In this document: positions 41,097 through 49,334 of the stretch, piece after piece
Position numbering within the stretch: position 1 is the first letter of the stretch
Layout of the letters: each line of letters starts with the position of its first letter
Source of the DNA: CALNBC01 sp040768925
GTDB taxonomy: Bacteria > Bacillota > Clostridia > Christensenellales > CALWSW01
DNA: 64,000 nt
Direction of reading: 5' to 3'
NCBI GenBank assembly: GCA_040768925.1
Contig: JAXGLZ010000001.1
Coordinates: 1-64,000 of the forward strand
Made by a program: the position numbers and the translations under genes
The notes under the pieces: generated by a model
What the model saw: the letters and a program-made list of their open reading frames with translations, nothing else
What the model was told of the DNA's origin: nothing
The model's database searches: none

Positions 41097-41798
41097 GTGG
41101 TCAAGATGTTCACCAAGGATCAAAGGGGCAGCCAAATAACGGCGCACTTTGCGGCGGACGATTTTTGGGCTTGCCCCGAACACGCGGAAATCAAGCTGGA
41201 TACGGTCCTTGCGGAAATCTGGGAAAAGCTCTATGGGCAGTTCGGCGTTCGCCCCAGGCTGAGAAACGCCCATGGCCCGGATTCCGAAAAATACGCCCCC
41301 CACCCGGCTTCCTGCTACCGGAACGGGCAGAACTGGACGGGCAGCAAAAAAAGCCCACACTGCCAGGGCCGGGCGACGGACGTATACATCCCCGGCGTGG
41401 CGGCGTACAAGCTCGCGCAGTTTGCGGAAACCCTGCCGGAAGTCGGCGGGATCGGCCTTTATCTTGAACGATCCGGGCAGTTGGAAAAAGTTGATTACAT
41501 CCACCTAGACACCGGCTGCAAAAGGTCCCATTGGGGCTGGAACAACCAGACTCAAGGCTGCTGCACGCCGGGTTTTGGCGGGATTCCCTGCAATTTCAAA
41601 TACGGCAGCCGTTCCGCGGCCGTCGAGGAATTGCAGCGCAGGCTGAACGGCCTGGGTTACCCCTGCGGAGAGCCGGACGGAATCTACGGCAGAAAGACGC
41701 AAAAAGCGGTGGCCGAATTCCAGTTCGACAGCGGCATCGCCGTGGACGGCATCTTCGGCGTTCGAACGAATGAAAAACTCGGCCTGTTTGGGTGGTGA
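41097..41798 (+). CDS. M15-type peptidase with C-terminal peptidoglycan-binding domain
   Basis: The 233-aa protein has an M15A/D-Ala-D-Ala carboxypeptidase-like domain (zinc motif SPHCQGRATD, i.e. SxHxxGxAxD, and DYIHLD) and a PG_binding_1 domain (about 170-233: SRSAAVEELQRRLNGLGYPC, GIYGRKTQKAVAEFQ). No signal peptide is visible, so it may be a phage-endolysin-like enzyme or exported another way. GTG 41097 has GGGGAG 7 nt upstream. It stands alone with no phage genes beside it. Likely role: cell-wall trimming or lysis. Confidence 0.85.
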   Translation: MVKMFTKDQRGSQITAHFAADDFWACPEHAEIKLDTVLAEIWEKLYGQFGVRPRLRNAHGPDSEKYAPHPASCYRNGQNWTGSKKSPHCQGRATDVYIPGVAAYKLAQFAETLPEVGGIGLYLERSGQLEKVDYIHLDTGCKRSHWGWNNQTQGCCTPGFGGIPCNFKYGSRSAAVEELQRRLNGLGYPCGEPDGIYGRKTQKAVAEFQFDSGIAVDGIFGVRTNEKLGLFGW

Positions 41799-42259
41799 GC
41801 CGCATGACCGGTCAATGAAATCAAGAAGGGAACCGCCAAATGAACGGATTCTTGACCCGGCCCGCCCCCGGAAGCCGGGCCGGAGCGGTCCCCGCGGCGG
41901 CACGGTTCACTCAGCGGGTCAAGGGCAGGGGTTTCACCGGCAGAAACCCGCCGGGATTGTATTCTGCGCCGTCGCGCCTGCCCCAAAATGCCGGTGCGCG
42001 TACTTCATTCCCGCGGGAATACCGTCCTTTCAGTATTTCCGCACAAAACCGAAGGGGCCTCTTCCGGCGTGAGGCCGGGCCGCCGCTTCAAAAACAAGAC
42101 TCCGCCGGTCGCAGGCTTTGCGTCCGGCGGAGCTTTTGGGTTCGCCGATGTTTATGGAAGGGGGCCCGCATGCTTTTTCGTGGTCTTTGCCGAATACGGC
42201 TGAAATTGCCTGTTTGGGGGCGCTTCGCTCTCCCCAGTCCGGGCGAAAACCGACCGGTT
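41799..42259. other. Intergenic region after the M15 gene
   Basis: 461 bp with no gene supported; contains the fba terminator. Arg/Pro-rich open frames on the plus strand have no start signal or family match. Confidence 0.5.
42096..42137 (-). terminator. Terminator downstream of fba
   Basis: ACTCCGCCGG and CCGGCGGAGC pair across a 15-nt loop, with a T-rich minus-strand 3' side (CTTGTTTTTG). Confidence 0.75.
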
Positions 42260-43195
42260 TTACGCCTTGCCGTCGCAGCCGAGAACGTTTTTGATCTTGT
42301 GGGCGACCATGGCACGGATCGCGTCCCTTGCGGGCTTGAGATAGCCCCGGGGGTCGAACACGGAGGGGTTCTCCGCAAAGAATTTGCGGATGGTGCCGGT
42401 CATCGCCAGGCGCAGGTCGGAATCGATGTTGATCTTGCAGACCGACATCGCCGCCGCTTTCCTGAGCATATCCTCGGGAACGCCCATGGCGTCCGGCATA
42501 TTGCCGCCGAATTGGTTGATCATCTCGACGTATTCCGGGATGACGGAGCTTGCGCCGTGCAGCACGATGGGGAAGCCGGGCAGGCGGTTTGAAATATCCT
42601 CCAGAATGTCGAACCGCAGCTGGGGCTTGGTTCCGGGCTTGAACTTGTAAGCCCCGTGGCTGGTGCCGATGGCGATGGCCAGGGAATCGACGCCGGTGCG
42701 CTCCACAAAGTCCTGCACCTGGGCGGGATCGGTATAGCTGCCCAGGCCGGCCTCGACCTTGACGTCGTCCTCCACGCCTTCCAGCCTGCCGAGTTCGCCT
42801 TCGACCACAACGCCGTGATCGTGGGCGTATTCCACAACTTTTTTGGTCAGGGCCACGTTGTCCTCATAGGAATGGTGGGAACCGTCGATCATGACGGAGG
42901 TGAATCCGCCGTCGATGCAGCTCTTGCAAAGCTCAAAGGTATCGCCGTGGTCCAGGTGCAGGCAGATGGGCAGCCCGGTTTCGATGATCGCGGCTTCGAC
43001 CAGCTTCATAAGATAGGTATGATTTGCGTATTTGCGCGCGCCGGAAGAAACCTGCAAAATCAAGGGAGCCTGAAGTTCCTTGGCGGCCTCGGTGATTCCC
43101 TGGATGATCTCCATGTTGTTGACGTTAAAGGCTCCGATCGCGTAGCCGCCCTCGTAGGCCTTTTTAAACATTTCCGTGCTCGTCACGAATGCCAT
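42260..43195 (-). CDS. fba: Class II fructose-1,6-bisphosphate aldolase
   Basis: The 311-aa zinc-dependent aldolase has CLHLDHGDTFE (catalytic Asp and Zn His), VMIDGSHHSYEDN, VVVEGELG, GTSHGAYKF and LHGASSV, all canonical class II motifs. It cleaves fructose bisphosphate in glycolysis, or tagatose bisphosphate in relatives. The start MAFVTSTEMF at 43195 has AAGGAG upstream. Monocistronic with a strong promoter at 43268-43296. Confidence 0.95.
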   Translation of the reverse strand: MAFVTSTEMFKKAYEGGYAIGAFNVNNMEIIQGITEAAKELQAPLILQVSSGARKYANHTYLMKLVEAAIIETGLPICLHLDHGDTFELCKSCIDGGFTSVMIDGSHHSYEDNVALTKKVVEYAHDHGVVVEGELGRLEGVEDDVKVEAGLGSYTDPAQVQDFVERTGVDSLAIAIGTSHGAYKFKPGTKPQLRFDILEDISNRLPGFPIVLHGASSVIPEYVEMINQFGGNMPDAMGVPEDMLRKAAAMSVCKINIDSDLRLAMTGTIRKFFAENPSVFDPRGYLKPARDAIRAMVAHKIKNVLGCDGKA

Positions 43196-43267
43196 AATGT
43201 TCACTCCTTTTCCGTATTTGATAAAAAAACACTTTGAATACACATGGATATACAACCTGCTGGCTTC

Positions 43268-43296
43268 ATTATACATCAGAGGCAGGTTGCTGCCAA
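43268..43296 (-). promoter_or_regulatory. Sigma-A promoter of fba, framed by an inverted repeat
   Basis: On the minus strand: TTGGCA, 17-nt spacer, TATAAT. CAACCTGC (43253-43260) and GCAGGTTG (43282-43289) are centred exactly on the -10 box, so a repressor site is possible. Confidence 0.8.
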
Positions 43297-43372
43297 CTAA
43301 TATTTGCCGCGCAATCCCCCGTCCTTTGTCAGAAGGAAGTTTTTTCTTTGCGAAACAAGGCGCAAATTTCCC

Positions 43373-43400
43373 TTGACATCTTCGATTTGTGAATTATAAT
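43373..43400 (+). promoter_or_regulatory. Sigma-A promoter of the aminotransferase gene
   Basis: TTGACA, 16-nt spacer, TATAAT, about 118 nt of leader before the ATG at 43525. No riboswitch was recognised in the leader. Confidence 0.85.
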
Positions 43401-43524
43401 AGATAAGTACATGCAAAACGGGCTGCAAATACCCCTGATTTTTGGCCGGTTTGCCGAAAAATCTGAAGTATTGTGTAAACCGTCTTGCAAAACAGGCATA
43501 TTATTGTGATACAGGAGCGAAGAG

Positions 43525-44718
43525 ATGCAGTTATCCGAAAAATGTCTGGGGATCGCCCCTTCCCTCACGCTTGAGATCGACGCCAAGGCAAAAGCCATGC
43601 GCTCCGCCGGCGAGGATATCATCGGCTTTGGCGCCGGGGAGCCGGATTTTGACACGCCGGACTTCATCAAGGCCGCCGCGGTCGAGGCGCTTCGAGAAGG
43701 TAAAACCAAATACACCCCGGCTTCGGGTACCGTCGCGCTGAAAAAAGCGGTGGCGGAAAAGCTTTTAAAGGATAACGGCCTCTCCTACGAGCCCTCCCAG
43801 ATCGTGGTCAGCAACGGCGCGAAGCATTCGCTCTTCAACGCCCTGGCCGCGATCCTCAACCCGGGGGATGAGGTGATCATCCCCTGCCCCTGCTGGGTTT
43901 CTTACCCCGAACTGGTCAGGATCAACAGCGGCGTGCCGGTCTTTGTCCACGCCGCCGAAGCGGACGGCTTTGTTCCGAAAATCGAAGACCTTGAAAAGGC
44001 GATCACCCCCCGCACCAAGGCGATCATCCTCAACAGCCCCAGCAACCCCTGCGGATACGTCATGTCCGGGGCGGCGCTGAAAGGAATCGCGGATCTTGCG
44101 GTTGCGAAGGACCTTTTCGTCATATCCGACGAGATTTACGAAATGATGGTCTATGAGGGCGAACGGCACATTTCCATCGCTTCCTTCGGGCCACAGATCA
44201 AGGAGCGCACCATCGTCGTCAACGGCCTGTCCAAGGCGTATGCCATGACCGGCTGGCGCATCGGATACACGGCCTCCTCCGCGGCGATCGCCAAGGCCAT
44301 GGGCAATTTGCAGAGCCACGTGACCTCGAACCCCAACTCCATCGCCCAGCACGCGTCGGTCGCCGCCCTCAACGGTCCAAAAGACGAGCTTTTTGCGATG
44401 GTAAAAGAGTTTGACGAGCGCCGCCGCATGATGGTACAAAGGATCAATGGCATTCCCGGCCTTTCCTGCCGGACGCCAAAGGGCGCGTTCTACGTCATGG
44501 TCAACGTTTCCTCCGCCTTTGGAAACCGTTATGGCGAGCGCGCGATCAACGGCTCGCTGGACTTCTGCTCCGCCCTTTTGGAGGGTGAGCATGTGGCCAT
44601 GGTCCCCGGCATAGCCTTCGAGGCGGACGATTTCTGCCGGTTGTCCTATGCCACCAGCCGGGAAAACATCAATAAAGGAATCGACCGCCTGGCCGGTTTC
44701 ATGGCAAAGCTCAAATAA
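43525..44718 (+). CDS. Class I/II pyridoxal phosphate aminotransferase (aspartate aminotransferase-like)
   Basis: The 397-aa fold-type I aminotransferase has the PLP lysine in NGLSKAYAMTGWRIGY, the NSPSNPCG substrate loop and the carboxylate-binding Arg in FCRLSYATS. It is of the AspC/AspB Firmicute type. Aspartate-oxaloacetate or glutamate-2-oxoglutarate chemistry fits with the citrate-forming enzyme encoded 102 bp downstream. A short GC hairpin (44744-44761) without a T-run separates them. Confidence 0.92.
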   Translation: MQLSEKCLGIAPSLTLEIDAKAKAMRSAGEDIIGFGAGEPDFDTPDFIKAAAVEALREGKTKYTPASGTVALKKAVAEKLLKDNGLSYEPSQIVVSNGAKHSLFNALAAILNPGDEVIIPCPCWVSYPELVRINSGVPVFVHAAEADGFVPKIEDLEKAITPRTKAIILNSPSNPCGYVMSGAALKGIADLAVAKDLFVISDEIYEMMVYEGERHISIASFGPQIKERTIVVNGLSKAYAMTGWRIGYTASSAAIAKAMGNLQSHVTSNPNSIAQHASVAALNGPKDELFAMVKEFDERRRMMVQRINGIPGLSCRTPKGAFYVMVNVSSAFGNRYGERAINGSLDFCSALLEGEHVAMVPGIAFEADDFCRLSYATSRENINKGIDRLAGFMAKLK

Positions 44719-44819
44719 AACCGGGCCGAAAGCGTAACCTTCGTCCCGCCTTCGGGCGGGATCAGCGTTTCCCCGGATTGTATACAAGTATACAGCAAAA
44801 TTTTCATTCGGAGGTCAAC

Positions 44820-46280
44820 ATGGATAGAACAACCGAAATCAAAAAGAACCGCGGAACATCCTTCCTTCAAAAGACGCTCGAGTTTTCCGGCAAGTCCAAT
44901 CTGCTTGAGGAAAACGTCTATAAATACCGGCTGCAGGATGTTCCCGTACCCAACCTCTACCGCCATATTTACAACTATGAGGACGTTCCCAAGGTGGCGT
45001 TCAACTTCCGGAACGTGCCGATGCACATGCCGGAAGAGATCTGGATCACCGACACCTCCTTCAGGGACGGCCAGCAGTCCCGCTCGCCCTTCACGGTGGA
45101 GCAGATCGTCGAGCTTTTCAAGCTCCAGTCCCGCCTGGGCGGCAAAAAGGGCATCATCCGCCAGAGCGAGTTTTTCGTCTATACGGAAAACGACCGCAAG
45201 GCCGTGGAAAAATGCATGGATCTGGGCCTTGAGTTCCCCCAGGTGACCACCTGGATCCGCGCCAGCGAGAAGGACTTTGACCTCGTCAAATCCATGGGCG
45301 TGCCGGAAACGGGCATCCTCGTCTCCTGCTCGGACTACCACATCTTCAACAAAATGCATTTATCCCGCGGTGAAGCGATGGACAAATACCTCGGCGTGGT
45401 CAAGATGGCGCTGGAAAAAGGCATCATCCCCCGCTGTCATTTCGAGGACATCACCAGGGCCGATTTCTATGGCTTTGTCGTTCCCTTCGCGAACGAGCTG
45501 ATGAAGCTTTCCGACGAGGCGGGCATGCCCATCAAGATCCGCGCCTGCGACACCATGGGCTTTGGCGTTTCCTATCCCGGCGTGGCGCTGCCCCGCTCCG
45601 TTCCCGGGATCATCTACGGCCTGCGCCATTACAGCGACGTTCCCAGCGAATGGATCGAATGGCACGGCCACAACGACTTCTATAAGGTCGTCACCAACGC
45701 CGCCACAGCCTGGCTTTACGGCTGCTCCTCGGTCAACTGCTCGATGCTGGGCATCGGCGAGCGCACCGGCAACTGCCCGACGGAAGCCATGGTCATGGAA
45801 TACTGCTCGCTCCGCGGCACGGACGACGGCATGGACCTTTCCGCGATCACGGACATCGCCGATTACTTCGAGCATTCCTGCGGCTACGATATCCCCCCCC
45901 GCACGCCTTTTGTCGGCCGCTCCTTCAACGCCACCCGCGCCGGCATCCACGCGGACGGCATGCTCAAAGACGAGGAGATCTACAACATCTTCGACACCGC
46001 GAAGATCCTCAACCGCCCCGCGAAGGTCATGATCGACTCCCATTCCGGCCTCGCGGGCATCGCCCACTGGGTCAACAGCTACTATCAGCTGCCCGAGGCC
46101 GCCAAACTGGACAAAAAGCACGAGGCCGTCGCCAGGATCAAGGATCTGGTAGACGCGGAATACGCGGCCGGGCGAAACACCGTTATGGGCGATTCCGAGC
46201 TGGAAACCATGTTCCGCCAGGCGGACCCCAAGCTTCAGCGCGCCTGCGCGCATCATCTGAACGGCAACGGCGTCTGCTGA
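44820..46280 (+). CDS. Re-citrate synthase (homocitrate/isopropylmalate synthase family)
   Basis: The 486-aa protein has the HMGL-like TIM barrel: ITDTSFRDGQQSRSPFTVEQ (catalytic Arg/Asp metal site), RQSEFFVYTENDRKAVEKC, FEDITRADFYGFV and EWHGHNDFYKVVTN (HxH metal ligands). This pattern and length match the Re-face citrate synthase described in Clostridium kluyveri rather than LeuA or NifV. It makes citrate from acetyl-CoA and oxaloacetate for glutamate synthesis. GGAGG precedes ATG 44820. The neighbouring aminotransferase could supply oxaloacetate or use 2-oxoglutarate. Confidence 0.88.
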   Translation: MDRTTEIKKNRGTSFLQKTLEFSGKSNLLEENVYKYRLQDVPVPNLYRHIYNYEDVPKVAFNFRNVPMHMPEEIWITDTSFRDGQQSRSPFTVEQIVELFKLQSRLGGKKGIIRQSEFFVYTENDRKAVEKCMDLGLEFPQVTTWIRASEKDFDLVKSMGVPETGILVSCSDYHIFNKMHLSRGEAMDKYLGVVKMALEKGIIPRCHFEDITRADFYGFVVPFANELMKLSDEAGMPIKIRACDTMGFGVSYPGVALPRSVPGIIYGLRHYSDVPSEWIEWHGHNDFYKVVTNAATAWLYGCSSVNCSMLGIGERTGNCPTEAMVMEYCSLRGTDDGMDLSAITDIADYFEHSCGYDIPPRTPFVGRSFNATRAGIHADGMLKDEEIYNIFDTAKILNRPAKVMIDSHSGLAGIAHWVNSYYQLPEAAKLDKKHEAVARIKDLVDAEYAAGRNTVMGDSELETMFRQADPKLQRACAHHLNGNGVC

Positions 46281-46319
46281 AAAACCGCCGGGAAGTTTTC
46301 TTCCCGGCAAAAAAACGGG

Positions 46320-46350
46320 TTGACATTGACGTTGCGTAATACTTTATACT
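46320..46350 (+). promoter_or_regulatory. MerR-type promoter (19-bp spacer)
   Basis: TTGACA, 19-nt spacer, TATACT, with the imperfect dyad ATTGACG-TT-GCGTAAT inside the spacer. The over-long spacer with internal dyad is the hallmark of promoters twisted open by MerR-family activators, so it is probably autoregulated. Confidence 0.8.
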
Positions 46351-46368
46351 CCTTTTTGAGGTGAGAGC

Positions 46369-47130
46369 ATGGAATACACGGTGAACCAGCTGGCAAAGCT
46401 TTCCGGCGTCAGCCCAAGGACCCTGCGGTATTACGACCAGATCGGGCTTTTGAAGCCCCTTCGCGTCGAGCCGAACGGATACCGGGTCTATGGCGGCGCC
46501 CAGGTTGACGCCCTTCAGCAGATCCGCTTTTTTACCGAGCTTGGGTTTGCCTTGAAGGACGTCCTGCGCCTGACGAATTCGCCGGAATATGACAAGGAGC
46601 GCGCCCTTTGCGGCCATCTTCTCGCCCTGAAAGCTGAAAAAGAGCGGATCGGGCGATTGATCGAAAACGTCGAAAAAACGCTCGAAGCCCAAAAAGGAGG
46701 AACAGAAATGAGCAACAAAGAAAAATTCGAAGGCTTCAAACGGGAGCTGATCCGGGAAAACGAAGCGAAATACGGCGCGGAGATCCGGCAGAAATACGGG
46801 GACGAGACCGTGGACGCTTCGAACGAAAAGCTCCTGGCGATGGATGAACAAGGGTTCAAAGACGCGAAGGCGCTTGAGGAGGAGCTGGCCCGCCGGCTCG
46901 CGGAAGCCGCCGCCATCGGCGATCCCGCCAGTCCCCTTGCCCAAACGGTCTGCGAGCTGCACAAAAAATGGCTCTGCATTTACTGGCCACAAGGGACGTA
47001 TTCCAAGGAATCGCACCTCGCGCTGGCGGAAATGTATGTTGAGGACCCGCGCTTCCGCCAGTATTACGACGCGATTTCCCCCGGCGCGGCAAAATTCCTG
47101 CACGACGCGCTGCTGATCTTCTGCGCGTGA
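46369..47130 (+). CDS. MerR/TipA-type transcriptional regulator with TipAS domain
   Basis: The 253-aa protein has an N-terminal MerR HTH (MEYTVNQLAKLSGVSPRTLR, YYDQIGLLKP), a dimerisation helix (about 75-110) and a C-terminal TipAS-like drug-sensing domain (about 120-250, with GTYSKESHLALAEMYVEDPR FRQYYD and W/Y-rich pocket). TipAL-type proteins sense thiopeptides or other toxic compounds. No target gene adjoins it, so it may act mainly on itself and remote genes. Confidence 0.9.
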   Translation: MEYTVNQLAKLSGVSPRTLRYYDQIGLLKPLRVEPNGYRVYGGAQVDALQQIRFFTELGFALKDVLRLTNSPEYDKERALCGHLLALKAEKERIGRLIENVEKTLEAQKGGTEMSNKEKFEGFKRELIRENEAKYGAEIRQKYGDETVDASNEKLLAMDEQGFKDAKALEEELARRLAEAAAIGDPASPLAQTVCELHKKWLCIYWPQGTYSKESHLALAEMYVEDPRFRQYYDAISPGAAKFLHDALLIFCA

Positions 47131-47136
47131 ACAGCA

Positions 47137-47162
47137 AAACCCCCGGAATGCGCCGGGGGTTT
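47137..47162 (+). terminator. Terminator of the MerR-type gene
   Basis: AAACCCCCGG and CCGGGGGTTT form a perfect stem with a 6-nt loop, right after the stop. Confidence 0.8.
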
Positions 47163-47164
47163 CA

Positions 47165-47455
47165 GGGCGTCAAAGCGGCCTGGGGGCCGCTTCGCCGGGG
47201 GTTTTCAAGCTCGTCGGCGCAGTCGGCATCAATTCTTGATAAAGCGCCGGAATCTGTGATTCCGGCACGCTTCGCGCAGGGGAATTCGGCCAAAAGTGAC
47301 CGAAATAGTACCGCAAAACTGACGCCCCGGTCGTCGGCGCAGCCGGCATCATTCCTTGATGAGGTGCCGAAATCCATGATTTCGGCTCATGTCGTCAGTT
47401 TTGGTTGACCCTCAGGGGCTGCGGCCCCTGAAACCCCAGGATAGGGTTTTTCGAC
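47165..47455. repeat. Dispersed intergenic repeat, copy 2
   Basis: Carries GCGTCAAAGCGGCC, GGTTTTCAAG, two copies of a GTCGGCGCAG(C/T)CGGCATCA block (47213 and 47333) and AGGATAGGGTTTTTCGAC, in the same order as 23335-23625. Non-coding. Confidence 0.75.
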
Positions 47456-47456
47456 C

Positions 47457-47490
47457 GTCTGAAACCCCGGCATACGCCGGGGTTTCAGAC
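47457..47490 (-). terminator. Terminator after the lipoprotein gene at 47501
   Basis: A perfect 15-bp stem (GTCTGAAACCCCGGC / GCCGGGGTTTCAGAC) with a 4-nt loop. Confidence 0.8.
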
Positions 47491-47500
47491 TGAACCTGCG

Positions 47501-48253
47501 TCATTCATAAAACACGAATAACGCAATTTCTTCCACCACGCCGTTTGTCAAATAGTAATACAGCGCGGCCGTTTGATACTCGCCCGGGGACGATGCGGCG
47601 GTCCTCCAGTTATAAAACAGGAAGGTGCCTTCGTCATCCACCACCTTCTTTGCGCCCAGAAAATCCCATTCGGGCAGCTCTACGCCGGGCAAAACATCCT
47701 GGGCGGAATAGATGTCCGTTTCGTGCCCGCTGTCATAAAACGCGGCGCGCACCTCGCCTTCCCGGGCGCCGGGCTGCACCCCGCGCACCGGTTCCACGCC
47801 CGCTCCCGGCGCTTGCCAAACGATGGCCGAGAGCTTCGCGGCCAGGTTCCTGCTCTCCTGGGAAAGCGCAAGGTTCTCGCCCTCTTCCAAACCTTCCGGC
47901 AGGCCGTTTTCCAGCGGCGCAATCAGTTCGGCGACCGCCCCGCCGCCCGACATGACCACCAGCACCTCGCCCGCGTCCACGTCCGTCCGCCAGGAGACCT
48001 CCGCCGCACCGATCGCGTCCATGTAATCCCCCAGGGTAACCAGCCCGGCGGTGACGGTTTGCACGTCCTCAATCACGAAAACGCCGTCCTTCTGCCCGTT
48101 GGCGGACACGGGGCCCGTTTCTTCGGGGGACCCCGCAGGCTCCGGCCCGGGCAGGTCTGCCGCCGTGGGGGTGGGGGTCGTTGCGGCCTGCTGCTGCGCG
48201 CAGCCCGCCGCCAGCAAAAGGACGGCGAGAATCAACACCACGCATTTCTTCAT
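47501..48253 (-). CDS. Predicted lipoprotein, unknown function
   Basis: The 250-aa protein has a lipoprotein signal peptide (MKKCVVLILAVLLLAAGC, lipid-modified Cys18), a Thr/Pro/Gly linker (about 20-55) and a mixed alpha/beta domain with no recognised motif (YNWRTAASSPGEYQTAALYY near the C-terminus). Acidic throughout. It may be paired with the lipoprotein gene 80 bp upstream (48334-48981), which has a similar layout but no obvious sequence match. Confidence 0.8.
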   Translation of the reverse strand: MKKCVVLILAVLLLAAGCAQQQAATTPTPTAADLPGPEPAGSPEETGPVSANGQKDGVFVIEDVQTVTAGLVTLGDYMDAIGAAEVSWRTDVDAGEVLVVMSGGGAVAELIAPLENGLPEGLEEGENLALSQESRNLAAKLSAIVWQAPGAGVEPVRGVQPGAREGEVRAAFYDSGHETDIYSAQDVLPGVELPEWDFLGAKKVVDDEGTFLFYNWRTAASSPGEYQTAALYYYLTNGVVEEIALFVFYE

Positions 48254-48333
48254 CCGGTTCTTCCTCCTTTACAAAAGAAACGCGCCCTACCTACGAAATC
48301 CTTTCCGGTTTTGGCGCGCGTCAGTTTGGTTCG

Positions 48334-48981
48334 TTAAAAAAGGGTCAGGGTGGAGATCCAGTCTTCCACGATGTCGGAATAATCCTCCATCCAGTCGAGG
48401 CTCGTTTCCGTGTGGAACAGGTAATCCCAGCCGTCAATGTGGATCAGCACATCCACGCAATACCGCGAGTCCTCGTTTTCGCCCAGCATATATTCCGCCC
48501 GGAACGCCGGGTAGCTCTTCAATTCGGGCAATTCGTAGGGGTAGATCGTCAGGTCTTCCTCCGCAACGCCGGCCAGCGCCGCAATGGTCGCGGCTTCCTC
48601 TCCGAATTCGCTGGGCAGCCTGCGCTCGGCGGAGACAAACACCACCGCGTCATAGATCAGCTGTTCCTGATAGGTTCCGTCCGGATTGGAGACGTCCGAA
48701 ATCACTTCGACGTAGTCCTGGTTCATCATATACACCAGCACCGGAGCCCCGCTCGGGTCGTCGGCGTAATCCTCGTCTTCCGGCGGATCGGACGCGTCAT
48801 CGTCCACGATGGGTTCCTCTTCGGCCGCGTTTTCGCCGGCGTTCCCCTCGATTCCGGGCGCGGGGGTGACTTCCGGCTTGCTGGTATCGTCCGGCGGCGG
48901 CGTTTGCGCGGCGGGCGAACAGCCAAAGAGCAAACTTGCGCAAAGGACGATGGCTGTCAGCACGATCAGTGTTTTCTTCAT
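48334..48981 (-). CDS. Predicted lipoprotein, unknown function
   Basis: The 215-aa protein has a signal peptide with lipobox LLFGC (Cys21), a very acidic Pro/Asp/Glu linker (about 22-75) and a globular domain with aromatic residues (IHIDGWDYLFHTETSLDWME). The start at 48981 is preferred over an ATG 10 codons earlier because it begins the signal peptide. No family recognised. It shares a probable promoter at 49165-49193 with the downstream lipoprotein gene. Confidence 0.8.
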   Translation of the reverse strand: MKKTLIVLTAIVLCASLLFGCSPAAQTPPPDDTSKPEVTPAPGIEGNAGENAAEEEPIVDDDASDPPEDEDYADDPSGAPVLVYMMNQDYVEVISDVSNPDGTYQEQLIYDAVVFVSAERRLPSEFGEEAATIAALAGVAEEDLTIYPYELPELKSYPAFRAEYMLGENEDSRYCVDVLIHIDGWDYLFHTETSLDWMEDYSDIVEDWISTLTLF

Positions 48982-49164
48982 GGCGCTTCTCCTTTTTTGT
49001 TGGCGTTGCATGCGTTGCCCTGTTCAAAAACCGCCCAAAGCAAGCAGCCCTTCAACCCTGTCGGGGGATGCCGTATTCAAGGGGATCCCAAAAAGATCGC
49101 CCGGCCGGGAATGGGTCCCCTTTCCCGGCTGGCTATGACTCTAAGAAATCCCTGAATTGGTTTT

Positions 49165-49193
49165 ATTATAGCATAGTCAGCATCCTTTTTAAA
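49165..49193 (-). promoter_or_regulatory. Promoter of the two lipoprotein genes
   Basis: On the minus strand: TTTAAA, 17-nt spacer, TATAAT. It is about 185 bp upstream of the 48334-48981 gene. Confidence 0.55.
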
Positions 49194-49234
49194 GCGTTTG
49201 CATTCCCCATCCATTTGCCGAATTTGATAAAAAA

Positions 49235-49269
49235 GCCCCGCTTTTTTGCTAAAAGCGGGGAGTTTTTTT
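49235..49269 (-). terminator. Terminator after degV
   Basis: CCCCGCTTTT and AAAAGCGGGG stem with T-runs on both sides; works on either strand. Confidence 0.85.
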
Positions 49270-49334
49270 TCAAATCTGAATCAAAAAACCGGGGATCGGC
49301 GCCGGCATTCCCGAAGTTATGCCGAATTTTCCCC

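Noticed and set aside
41097..41798. M15 peptidase as evidence for a prophage at 41 kb
   Set aside because: It is endolysin-like but stands alone, with no holin or other phage genes and ordinary host genes on both sides.
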